A stretch of 53,002 nucleotides of DNA from Pseudogemmobacter hezensis (GTDB taxonomy: Bacteria; Pseudomonadota; Alphaproteobacteria; Rhodobacterales; Rhodobacteraceae): assembly GCF_013155295.1 (NCBI RefSeq), contig NZ_JABJXT010000024.1:1-53002 (forward strand), read 5' to 3'. The number at the start of each line of letters is the position of its first letter. The first letter of the stretch is position 1. Made by a program: the position numbers and the translations under genes. Under the pieces are notes generated by a model that saw only the letters and a program-made list of their open reading frames with translations, searched no databases and had not been told where the DNA came from. Of this stretch, positions 40,031 to 49,200 are shown one piece after another.

Positions 40031-40207
40031 GCCGAAGACGTCGCGCGCAATGTAGCGTTTGAGGCAGCGTATGGCCTCTAGCTTCGAACTGCCCGCGGCG
40101 ATGCGCTTAACGACATAGGCCTGCGAACGTGCGTCCAATCTCAGGCGATCGATAGCAATGATGTGGATCGCGCTGTTGGCGGCGCGGTCACCTCCCCTGT
40201 TCAACCG
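40031..40207 (-). pseudogene. IS110-family transposase, C-terminal fragment
   Basis: The minus strand reads VRHRLNRGGDRAANSAIHII, YVVKRIAAGSSKLEAIRCLK and RYIARDVFGII, the C-terminal end of the Transposase_20 domain of IS110 proteins. The fragment is fused in frame to IS3 downstream and interrupts IS21 upstream. Graveyard 1 holds only the N-terminus of an IS110 protein. Confidence 0.85.
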
Positions 40208-40740
40208 GTGTCGCACTGTCTTCCCTGAGGAGGCCGGTAGGCGCGCACGAAGAACATCCGGCTGTGGCACAGGCGAACATGGGCCACCTTGATCGTGGTG
40301 GTCGCCCCATCAATTAAGACAACCTCGTGGCTCCAGTCGAACTGGTAGGCCTCACCGGGGGCAAAACTCAGCGGCACGAAGGCGGACGAGGCACCGGAGC
40401 TTTGAGTGCGCGCCCGGACCGAGGCATAGCGGCGGACCGCATCATATCCGCCTTCATAACCGAGGCCGCGCAGTTCCTCGTAGATCTGGATCAGCGTCAG
40501 GCGTTCCCGGCTGGCCCGCGCGGCATTGATCTCAAGCAACCCGTTAAGTTCCTCCAGCCAGGCACCCAGCTTTGGGCGTGGCTGCACGGTCCGGGTATAG
40601 GTGAACTCCGTAATCCCGGTGCGGATCACCTTCCGCACCACCTTCTTCGACAGCTTCAGGTCGCGGCAGATCGTCTTGATCCCCTTGCCCTCGGTAAAAT
40701 GCAGCCGCCTGATTTTTGCGATTGTCTCCACGATCAGCAT
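40208..40740 (-). pseudogene. IS21-family transposase IstA, N-terminal fragment
   Basis: About 170 residues of IstA: an HTH near the N-terminus (GIKTICRDLKLSKKVVRKVI), the conserved FVPLSFAPGEAYQFDWSHEV with the first catalytic Asp, then IKVAHVRLCHSRMFFVRAYR, where the IS110 piece begins. The remaining DDE residues and istB are missing. Upstream, paired repeats typical of IS21 ends are present. Confidence 0.88.
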
Positions 40741-40797
40741 CCTGCGCTCGGCCTCCGATAATCATCGAAGGCACATTGGACCCAACCCCCGGTCAGT

Positions 40798-40857
40798 GGG
40801 GTCCCTTTTGGACGCCGATCACCCCAGAAGCGGGGTCCTTATTCCACGCCGCTCAAC
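40798..40857. repeat. IS21 terminal direct repeats
   Basis: Two similar 26-base blocks occur 34 bases apart: one at 40798-40823 and one at 40832-40857. They share GGGGTCC, a T-rich centre and ACGCCG(A/C)TCA. Repeated transposase-binding blocks of this kind are found at IS21 ends, which places the element boundary near 40860. Confidence 0.6.
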
Positions 40858-41014
40858 ACCTGAAGGCTTGCCAGAAGATGGGCAACGGGCGTCAGAGTGC
40901 TGCGCCCGCCGCATGCCGGGCAACGGACATTTCCTGTCCGGAAAGCGCCGTCCAAGGCACATATGTCACATCATAACGGAACGCCCCCCGTGGGCGCGCC
41001 TGACAGGATGGCTT

Positions 41015-41626
41015 TCATCCCAGATGCAGGGAAACCAGTTTGCGCACCTGCGCGAAGGCGGCATTTGCCCCTGCGATGGCGCGGGCTTCCTCGGGTTTTT
41101 CAAGCCGCACCGCATCAAGCGCGGCCCTGAAATCACGCCATTGCGCTGCCCGGCCTTCCGGAGCCCCGGCGAGATGGCGCGCGCCATATGTGGCCGACAG
41201 CCCCAGCTTCAGCGCCGCCTTGAAAAGAAACGCGGCCCCGAGATTGGACCCCTCGACGACATAGAGCCAGCCCAGAGCCTCCGGGACCCCGGTGTCTTTG
41301 GTTGTTGCGGGTGCAGTGGTATAATCCGGCAGAGCAATGCCCAGGTCAGCAGCGTCCTGCACAACGGCTGCGAGCCGGGCGCGATGCGCAAGGTCAGGGA
41401 AAAAATCCCGGAGAGCCGGTATGTCGTAGAGAGGCGACACATCACGGTGGAAGGCATGCTGTACCTTCAGGAAATGGCTGTAGTTTGCGACGCTGTCAAA
41501 GGGACGCGCGGCCATGATCGATTTGTCGAGCGTGTCGTGTGTTGAATGGGTTGCTGCGCGCAAAACTGCTGCGCGGTCGGATGGCTTGCCCATTGCGGGC
41601 GCTGCGGGTGTTTCCTGATCGATCAT
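41015..41626 (-). CDS. Biliverdin-producing heme oxygenase
   Basis: A 203-residue protein with an N-terminal heme-ligand helix (LRAATHSTHDTLDKSI, proximal His about residue 30) and the distal helix region GWLYVVEGSNLGAAFLFKAA. Both are characteristic of bacterial HemO/BphO enzymes. It would open heme to release iron, CO and biliverdin in the cytoplasm. It follows the TonB receptor gene after a strong hairpin. No phytochrome gene lies nearby, so iron recovery from heme rather than chromophore synthesis is the likely role. Confidence 0.85.
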   Translation of the reverse strand: MIDQETPAAPAMGKPSDRAAVLRAATHSTHDTLDKSIMAARPFDSVANYSHFLKVQHAFHRDVSPLYDIPALRDFFPDLAHRARLAAVVQDAADLGIALPDYTTAPATTKDTGVPEALGWLYVVEGSNLGAAFLFKAALKLGLSATYGARHLAGAPEGRAAQWRDFRAALDAVRLEKPEEARAIAGANAAFAQVRKLVSLHLG

Positions 41627-41659
41627 GTCCTGGACCCTGCTGTCAAAGGGGTGGTGATT

Positions 41660-41685
41660 GCTCCGGGCGCCTGCACGCCCGGAGC
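41660..41685 (-). terminator. Stem-loop between receptor and heme oxygenase genes
   Basis: A perfect 10-bp stem GCTCCGGGCG / CGCCCGGAGC with a 6-base loop lies 6 bases after the receptor stop. No U-run follows on the minus strand, so partial read-through into the heme oxygenase gene, 34 bases further on, is likely. Confidence 0.65.
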
Positions 41686-41690
41686 CAGTG

Positions 41691-44426
41691 TCAGAATTTT
41701 GTGGTAAAGTTTACGCGGAAGGTCCGGCCGGGTGCGGGCATCAGTGCCGCATTCAGGGCGTCCATGTAATAGCGGTCGGTCAGGTTATCGATGGCAAAAT
41801 CGATCTGCTTCGCCTCATCGATCCGATAGGTCGCATAGACATCGACCAGCGTATAGGGGTTCCACTTGCCCGGCTGGATTTGCGACGTATTGGCCACCGT
41901 GGTTTCAACGATCCGCTTCGAGAAATAGCTGATCCGGGTGCCGATGTTCAGCCTGTCATCCAAAAGCGTATAGCCGAGCTGCAGCGTGACCTGATCCTGT
42001 GGCGGCACATGTTGCAGCGCGTAGCTGTTGACGAAACCGCCGCCGTTGCAGAGGTCCTGGTTCCAGACCGTTCCCGGCCTTGCGCAATAGCGTGAGGTGA
42101 TCGCATGGTTCCAGCTCAACCGTGCCGAGAAATCGCCCCTGGCATAATCTGCTGCCAGTTCAATCCCTTTCATGCGGGCATTCTCAAGATTGAGCATCCC
42201 CAGCTGGCCCTGATAGACGCCCGGAAAAATCTCAACCGGACGGTCTGACCGGGTCACGTAATCGTCGATGTCATTGTCATAATAGGCGAAATGCAGACGC
42301 AGCGCGTCATCTTCGGCCAGCACGCCGGCAAAGGCTTTGTTGACGCCCAGCTCAAGGCTTTTCGCGTTTTCCGGCCGCAGATCTGCGGGCACGCTTCCGG
42401 TTGAGAAGCCGTTGATCGTCTCGAAAATGCTCGGCATCCGGTAGGCATCAGAGTAACGGGCGTAAAGCTGCAGCGTCTCTGTCGGTGTCCAGCTGACCGC
42501 GATGCTTTTCGACAGGCCGTGGCCCGAGATATTGGTCGTATCCCCGGGGCGCAGGAAGAACGACATATTCGGCCAGTAGCTGACGCCATCCCAGACCATC
42601 TTGTAATTGCGGTCGGTCGTTTTGTAGTCGGCGTAACGCAGGCCGGCCATGACCTGCCATTCCGGATTGATCTGCCAGTCGGCATTCAGGAAGGCGTTGG
42701 TCTCTGTCCGCTTGCCCATCCTGGGCGGGAACTCCATCCGGTCGGTGAAGGCGCGATCATTTTCCAGACCATCAGGCAGGCCCATCTTCTCGCGCTGCCA
42801 GGCACCGCCATAGGTCAGGCGGAACTCACCCGGGAGTGCCGCGATCAGGCTTTCATTCGAGATGGTAATCCCGTCGCGCACCACGCGGGACCAGACATAG
42901 GAGGGCGTCGTGACGCCCCCCACTGTCGTCAGGCTGGTCGGGCGATGGTCGAGATCGGTTCGGAACGTATCAACCTTCAGGTTGATCAGATCGCTGTCGG
43001 GATTCCATTTGTAGCGCAGGGTATAGGTCTTCAGATCAAGCTCATCGAGGGGCGACTGATAGCCGCCGACCGCACTGGTATGGGTGCCAAGGCGGGTGGG
43101 CATGATCTCGCCATAGCTGCTGTCATAGCCCATATAGCTGAGTTCGATCTCATGATCCGTGCCAATGCGGAAATTGCCCTTCAGCAGGACCGAGGTATTC
43201 TCATTCGAGGTATTGAGGATTTCCTCGCCGCCCTTCCAGGGCGAGAGACCCTCATAGCCGATCACATTCGAGCCATAGCCGTTGTCCCCAAGATCAACCA
43301 GACTGGCCTGCCCCCGGCCATGCTCGCCCGAAAAGTAATTGCCGTTGACGCGGCGCGCGACCGAGGCGACCAGGTCGACATTTTTCGAGGTAAAGGCTGC
43401 GGCGATGCTGGCATTGCCGCCGGTCGGCTCCAGAAAGCCGGGGCGGTTCATATTGCCGCCATCGCGCACATTCGCCGGTTGGCCGATCGGGAACAGCCCC
43501 CCCGCAACCCCGCCCGGCGTCTGCACCGCCGGTGCAGAGGTACTGTTGGAATTCACCCCGGCGCGGACCCGGAACCCCAGCTTTTTGCCCGGAAGCAGGA
43601 TGTCATGGACCGAAAGCGTCCGCATCCGCACGATACCGCCAATCGCGCCCGAGGCATCGGCGCCCGTGCTGGCCCCCTTTTCAACCGCGACCTCGCCGAT
43701 GAAGTCAGGGTCGACATAGCTGCTGGAACGGGCGCCGTTATAGCCGCGATAGACAGTCTGCTGGTTGCTGGCACCGTCAATCACCACCGCGACACGGCCT
43801 TCGCCCTGCATACCTCGGATATTGACATCAAGCGCACCGGAATTGCGGCTGTCACCATTCAGCACGCCAGGCAGGCCTGAGATGAAGTCCCCAACCGATG
43901 TGCCGCGTTTCTGCGCCACTTCCTCGCCCGAAACATAGGCGACTGATCCTGCGGTTTCGAAGGTGGCGTCATGGCTGCCAAGAGCGCCACCCCCAAGAAC
44001 GATAGTGCCAAGATTGACACCGCTGGCGGGATCGGCGCCGGTCTCTTCGGCGGACCGCCCAAAGATGACGACGCTGCGTGCGTCGCTGAAACTGTAGCTC
44101 AGGCCGGAACCCGACAGAAGCCGCGACAGGGCTTGCTCGGGCGGCAGGGCCCCGGTCAGGCCAGAGGTGCTTTTGCCTGAGGTGGCGGCATCCAGATAAG
44201 AGATCTGCACTCCGGCCTGCCGCCCCCAGACGACAAGAGCCTGCCCCAGCGGACCCGCCGGGACAGCGAAGCTGACCTCTTTTGCAGCTTCCTGTGCCAT
44301 CGCGGGCGGCGGCACCACCGCCGCCTGTGCCGCGATGCTTACAGAGGTAAGCAGAAGAAGCCGCCACAGGCTTCCTGCACCCGCGCTGGTTCGGGAATGG
44401 TTTGAATATGCTTGTTTTTCGCCCAC
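41691..44426 (-). CDS. TonB-dependent outer-membrane receptor with STN signalling domain (heme/siderophore)
   Basis: A 911-residue receptor. It starts with GTG at 44426, preceded by AAGGAGCGG, and has a signal peptide ending AMAQ near residue 45. Residues 51-122 are an STN domain (VSFAVPAGPLGQALVVWGRQ), which contacts FecR across the periplasm. The plug follows (VNIRGMQGEGRVAVVIDGAS), then the 22-strand barrel, ending in the usual terminal Phe (RTFRVNFTTKF). Gene order fecI-fecR-receptor-heme oxygenase, and similarity to the hemoglobin/HasR-type receptor group, point to heme. A siderophore ligand is the alternative. No HasA hemophore gene is present. Confidence 0.9.
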   Translation of the reverse strand: MGEKQAYSNHSRTSAGAGSLWRLLLLTSVSIAAQAAVVPPPAMAQEAAKEVSFAVPAGPLGQALVVWGRQAGVQISYLDAATSGKSTSGLTGALPPEQALSRLLSGSGLSYSFSDARSVVIFGRSAEETGADPASGVNLGTIVLGGGALGSHDATFETAGSVAYVSGEEVAQKRGTSVGDFISGLPGVLNGDSRNSGALDVNIRGMQGEGRVAVVIDGASNQQTVYRGYNGARSSSYVDPDFIGEVAVEKGASTGADASGAIGGIVRMRTLSVHDILLPGKKLGFRVRAGVNSNSTSAPAVQTPGGVAGGLFPIGQPANVRDGGNMNRPGFLEPTGGNASIAAAFTSKNVDLVASVARRVNGNYFSGEHGRGQASLVDLGDNGYGSNVIGYEGLSPWKGGEEILNTSNENTSVLLKGNFRIGTDHEIELSYMGYDSSYGEIMPTRLGTHTSAVGGYQSPLDELDLKTYTLRYKWNPDSDLINLKVDTFRTDLDHRPTSLTTVGGVTTPSYVWSRVVRDGITISNESLIAALPGEFRLTYGGAWQREKMGLPDGLENDRAFTDRMEFPPRMGKRTETNAFLNADWQINPEWQVMAGLRYADYKTTDRNYKMVWDGVSYWPNMSFFLRPGDTTNISGHGLSKSIAVSWTPTETLQLYARYSDAYRMPSIFETINGFSTGSVPADLRPENAKSLELGVNKAFAGVLAEDDALRLHFAYYDNDIDDYVTRSDRPVEIFPGVYQGQLGMLNLENARMKGIELAADYARGDFSARLSWNHAITSRYCARPGTVWNQDLCNGGGFVNSYALQHVPPQDQVTLQLGYTLLDDRLNIGTRISYFSKRIVETTVANTSQIQPGKWNPYTLVDVYATYRIDEAKQIDFAIDNLTDRYYMDALNAALMPAPGRTFRVNFTTKF

Positions 44427-44562
44427 GACGAGCCGCTCCTTCGGTCAAACTGAACTGGAGGGTGTGCCGTGCCTCGTTCCGCTGGAACGCCGTGGGTATT
44501 GCCCGACCCTGTAAGTAATACAATCGGGCAGCGGTTTCATTCGGTAAAAACTGCAAAAAAAT

Positions 44563-45516
44563 TCAGATGGCAGAGATGACCGTCACAAGGCCGCCTGCAT
44601 TCCGGATCTGTGCACCTGTCGGGCGTACCGCTGCCGCCAGCGCGCGCTCGGGGTCAGAGATGTCAAACAGCCCGCTGACCCTGGCTCTGGCGATCTTTGC
44701 CCCGGCAATCACCACCGACCCGGGCAGCCAGCGCGCAATCCGCGCCACAAGCGATTCAAGCGGCTCTGCTTCGGCGACAATCAGACCCTCTTTCCATATT
44801 CCGGCAAGCGAGGTGTCGCGGGTTCCCTGTTCTGACAGGCCGGTGGATGGGTCGAGACGGAACCATGTTCCGCTGTCGATCTGTTGCGTTATGCGACCGG
44901 CCAGGCTGAGCGTCCCGCGGCTGACGGCCAGGTTCACAAACCCCGCATCGCGCGATGCCTCGAACGAGGCGCTGGCCGTCCGGGCCTCGACGCGGTCACC
45001 CATGCGCAAAACGAACGGCGATGTCGCATCCCCGGCCACGTCGAACCAGGCCATGCCCTGCAAAAGCTCTATCTCACGGGGGTTTTGGGGCGCAGGCCCG
45101 GCGATTGCGCTGTCCGGGCCCAGGGTGATCCGCGTTCCATCCGGCAATTCAAGCGGCAAAAGCTGGGCCGTCGTGGTGATATGATCGGCCAGCAGCTGCA
45201 GGCGCAGGCGCGGCACAGCCCAGGCCCCGGCCAAACCAAGGCCAGCCACCGCCGCGCCGCCCAGTATCAGTTTCCGTCTGGACAGGCCGCGACCGCCTTC
45301 AGGTGCAAGAGCAAGACCGCCAAGGTCATGCGCCTCGGCGACACGCAGCCAGATGCGGTCGTGCTCGGGTGATCGCGCGCGCCAGACGGCAATGGTTTTC
45401 CGGGTGACCGGATTGTCCGGAGAGATCTGACGCCGCATCATCAGATCAATGGCCTCATCCAGCAATCTTGCACTTTTGCTGTCGGGATCGGGCCGGGTTA
45501 CGGCAGCACTGCACAT
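44563..45516 (-). CDS. fecR: FecR-family anti-sigma/sigma-regulator protein
   Basis: A 317-residue protein. The N-terminal cytoplasmic part (about residues 15-75) carries the DUF4880-type FecR segment (ARLLDEAIDLMMRRQISPDN, WRARSPEHDRIWLRV). A TM segment follows a twin-arginine-like LSRRKLILGGAAVAG. The periplasmic FecR domain contains LELPDGTRITLGPDSAI and, at the C-terminus, an STN-like RVSGLFDISDPERALAAAVR. It relays receptor occupancy to FecI. The ATG lies one base after the fecI stop, so the two are co-translated. Confidence 0.92.
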   Translation of the reverse strand: MCSAAVTRPDPDSKSARLLDEAIDLMMRRQISPDNPVTRKTIAVWRARSPEHDRIWLRVAEAHDLGGLALAPEGGRGLSRRKLILGGAAVAGLGLAGAWAVPRLRLQLLADHITTTAQLLPLELPDGTRITLGPDSAIAGPAPQNPREIELLQGMAWFDVAGDATSPFVLRMGDRVEARTASASFEASRDAGFVNLAVSRGTLSLAGRITQQIDSGTWFRLDPSTGLSEQGTRDTSLAGIWKEGLIVAEAEPLESLVARIARWLPGSVVIAGAKIARARVSGLFDISDPERALAAAVRPTGAQIRNAGGLVTVISAI

Positions 45517-45517
45517 C

Positions 45518-46021
45518 TCACAAACCTCCGGTCCGCAGGACGATCAGGCGGTAGGTCTCGCGGATCAGCTCCCATGTGCGGGTTGTCGAGATGCCCAGCT
45601 CTTCGGCGATCCGGGCCATGGGCAGGTTGTGGATCCGGTGCAGCAGAAAGGCACGGCGCTGCCGCTCGGGCAGCGTCTCCAGTAGGGCTGTGACAAGGTG
45701 CAGATGTTCGCGATTGGCGACGATGGTTTCCGTATCCGGCGCACAGGCCTGGGCCGTCACTGCCTGGGGATCATCCCAGGGGACCGAAACCAGCAGGGCC
45801 TCGCGTTTGGTATGATTAACCCACAGATTGCGCGCCACCCGGTAAAGGTAGGCCTGCTTCAGATGGTCCGCCGCATCATTATCCGGCCCTGCGGCCAGTG
45901 TTCTGACGAAGGTATCCTGTGTCAGATCGGCGGCTGTTTCGGCATCAAGGCCACGCCTGCGGAGCGCACGGCTTATCCCCCGCGAATGCCGCTGAAAAAG
46001 GCCATGAATATCCCAGGCCAT
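45518..46021 (-). CDS. fecI: ECF RNA polymerase sigma factor, FecI-type
   Basis: A 167-residue sigma-70 family protein with region 2 (FQRHSRGISRALRRRGLDAE, TAADLTQDTFVRTLA, YLYRVARNLWVNH) and region 4 (LLETLPERQRRAFLLHRIHN, LPMARIAEELGISTTRTWEL). It would direct transcription of the receptor operon when FecR is activated. Upstream, CCGGTT/AACCGG arms with a 4-base loop at about 46040-46056 may be a regulator site. Confidence 0.93.
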   Translation of the reverse strand: MAWDIHGLFQRHSRGISRALRRRGLDAETAADLTQDTFVRTLAAGPDNDAADHLKQAYLYRVARNLWVNHTKREALLVSVPWDDPQAVTAQACAPDTETIVANREHLHLVTALLETLPERQRRAFLLHRIHNLPMARIAEELGISTTRTWELIRETYRLIVLRTGGL

Positions 46022-46191
46022 GCCCGCCGCTCCGATTGTTGCCGGTTCACGAAACCGGACATCACGAATCTATCCACTGGCGGAGGTTCTTCTGCTGGCC
46101 TCGGCTAAGGCAGAAATGCAGCGGTTTCCGATGTCTGTCAACTGCAAGCGGCCTCAGGCGTTCGGGCTGGACGAACAGGTTAAAGGCGGAC

Positions 46192-46238
46192 TGCCGGTGC
46201 ATGGATGAGGACGGGGCTTCATGTCCATGACACCGGCA
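46192..46238 (-). terminator. Inverted repeat after the autotransporter gene
   Basis: TGCCGGTGCATGGA (46192-46205) and TCCATGACACCGGCA (46224-46238) form a 14-bp stem with one bulged base and an 18-base loop, 12 bases after the autotransporter stop. There is no U-run; transcription termination or mRNA protection is likely. Confidence 0.5.
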
Positions 46239-46249
46239 GCCGCAGGGGG

Positions 46250-49200
46250 TCAGAAGTGGATAGACAAATTCGCCCCTATGCTGTGGCTGGTGCTGCCGCC
46301 ACCAAAGCCAGCGCGGTAATCGAGATCGAAATCCCAATTCGCATCCGAAGTGAAACCGATATTCAACCCGACCGTGCCGCTGCCGCTCTCGTTGCGCCGC
46401 CCGTCAACGGAATAGCTTTGGCCCGGCAGGTCGGCATAGCCGAGCTGATAGGATGAGACCTCGTTGAACGAATGGCGATACTCTGCCCGCCCGCCGAGGC
46501 GCAGCGTGCCGGTGGCGAATGCGCTCGAATAGGGGGTGGAATAATGCGCCCGCAGCCCGATGATCCCGGCAAAGGTTTCGGCCGAGCGCGCGCCATATAT
46601 CAGCCGGTAAGGGCCGCCGCTCGCCTCGGTATAGCTGTCGAGCGAGGTCCGGCTGAAGCGCACGCCGCCATAGGGGGCGAGCAGCCAGGCCGCGCTGCGC
46701 AGCTCGTAACTGGCTGTGAGCTGGCCGAAGGTCTGGCTGCCCTGCCGTTGGCCGATGGCGAGATCCCCGATGAAATCCACATGCCGCCGCGAGGTGAAGT
46801 CAAGCCGCGCGTGCCCCAGCAAGCCGTCGATAAAGACGCGCTCGACAGGGGCCCAGCTGCCGTAGATCACCACCGCCTCTGCTTCGGAACGGCTCTCGCT
46901 GCCATTATCGCCGACGCTGGTTTCATCGAGCCCGTAGCCGAGACCTGCGCCGAGAATAAACCGCGGCGAGAGGCGGTAATCGGCGCCGATGCTGATGCTG
47001 CCCCGCTTGAAACTCGCCTCCTGGGCGCGATCACCGCGGCTGACCGAGCTGTCGGCCCAAAGGGCGAACTTGCCGAAGGTGAGGCTCGCGCGCGCCCGGT
47101 CGTCCTCGCTGTGCAGCCGTTCCAGACGGGCGCCAAAGCGCGTGATCTGGTCGTCGGCAAGGCCGTTGGCGGCGGAGATCTGGGCGTCCATCAGGCTGAT
47201 CACATCGGCCAGATCACGCGGATCGGGGCGGTAGTGATCGATCATCAGCGTGTAGCGGGCCGAGGCGCTATTGCCCAGATGATCGGTGACCGTGACGGTG
47301 AACTGATGGGTTCCCGGCACCTGCGGGGTGCCAGAGAGATCGCCGGTGAGCCGATCAAGGGTCAGGCCAGGCGGCAAGGCCCCTGCGCTGACAGTGAAGG
47401 CATAGGGCGCCTGGCCGCCGCTGGCACTTAGGCGCTGCGTGTAGCCGATCTGCGCCTCACCGGCCGGAAGGGCGCTGAGCACCGGCGCGACGGTGATCTC
47501 CAGGGTTTCGACGGTGATGGTCACCGATCCTGTCGAGCCGAGGAAGGTGGCATTGCCGCCATAGCTTGCCGTGATCTCGCCCGAGGTGAGGCTGGCTGAG
47601 CTGGTTTCGGCAAAGCCAGAGGCATCAAGCGCCACCTCGGCGCTGAAGCCGTCAGGGCCGCTGAAAAGCACCGTTCCGGCCGGAACATGGCCGGGGATGC
47701 CCGCGACACTGGCCCGCAGCGTGACGTTCTGGCCAGACAGGCTGGTGTCAGGGGTTGCGGTAAGGGTGAGCGTGGTGGCGATCTGGTTGACGACATGCTC
47801 AACCGGCGCCGATACGGCAGCCGGGTGCTGCGCATCGCCATCATAGCGCGCCACGATGCGGGAAAGGCCGATCGGCAGGGTGTCGAGGGTCAGCACCGCC
47901 TGATTGCCTGACAGGGGCGCGGATCCCAGCGTGTTCGTGCCACTGACGAAAGTGATGGTGCCTGTGGCACTGACACTCCCGCTTACGGTTGCGGTCAGAG
48001 TAACGCTCTCACCCAAAAGCGAGGTCGGGGCGGAAAGCGACAGCACCAGCCCCGTGCCGCGCGCGGTGACAGTATGCTCTGCCGGGTTTGAATTGGCCGC
48101 GGCATGGCCTTTGTCCCCGGAATAGACAGCCGTCAGAATATGCTTGCCGGTGCCGAGGCTGTCGAGTGTCAGCGCGGCGGTGCCCTGTGCGATGGGCAGG
48201 GTGGCAAGCGGGTCTGTCCCATTGAAGAAGCTGATCGTGCCGCCAGCCGAATTCTCGCCCTTCAGGGTGGCGGTGAGGGTAATGCTCTCGCCAGGCTGCG
48301 AGGTGTCCGACGAAAGATCGAGGGTCAGGCTTGGGGTGAGGGCCCTGATCGTGAGGCCTGAGGCCTGAGAGGTGGCGGGGAAATGGCCTGCGTCACCGGA
48401 ATAGGCCGCGGTGATCTGGTGGAGCCCCACGTCAAGAGGATCGAGGGTAAAACTGGTCGACGGCCCCGTGACGGGCACAGTGGCCAGCATCACGCCATCT
48501 GCGAAGAACTCGACATTGCCCCCGGGCGTATTGGTGTTGTCCAGAACAGCGGTAACGGTGACCGTTTCCCCCCAGTCCGCTTCGCTGGCCGACAGGAGGA
48601 TATTGATCTGCGGCCTGCGCCGTTCCGGTGGCTCGACAGTGATGGTCACACTGTCTGCATGCGAGGCGACAAGATATGAATCGGTGGCAATCAGCGAGAA
48701 GGTGAGGGCCTCGGCCGGATCCCCGGGATTGAGCGCGGGGGCTGTGAAGCTGGGCTGGGCGGCGCTGATTGCGCTAAGGCTGACGCTGGTTCCGCTTGTC
48801 TGCTCCCAGTTATAGGTGAGCGTGCTGCCCCCGGCATGCGAGGCAGAGCCGTCGAGAGTGACGCTGGCCCCGGCTGCGACCGTTTGATCGGGCCCGGCAT
48901 CTGCCACCGGGAAGGGGCTGACGAATACGATTACCTGGGCCGAGGCGGAGCTGCCGGCGTGGCCAGCGCCCCCGCTATAGGTAGCGGTTACTGTCGTGGG
49001 TCTGCCTGTTCCTATCAATATAAGATCAGCGGCAGGCACGGTGATTCTTATGTCACCGTTCTTGTTGAGGACCGAACCGACATAAATCCTGCCGTTAAGC
49101 GTGATGATGATGAGGGTACCAACATCGGGCGCCCCCGAAAGGTTGGCCTCGACGATCAGAGGTTCATCGATGGGCGCGTAGATCACTGGCTGCGCAAAGG

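Noticed and set aside
40965-41010. Terminator downstream of the heme oxygenase gene (CGCCC/GGGCG stem near 40981-40996)
   Set aside because: The stem is only about five base pairs and lacks a U-run, so it is too weak to annotate.
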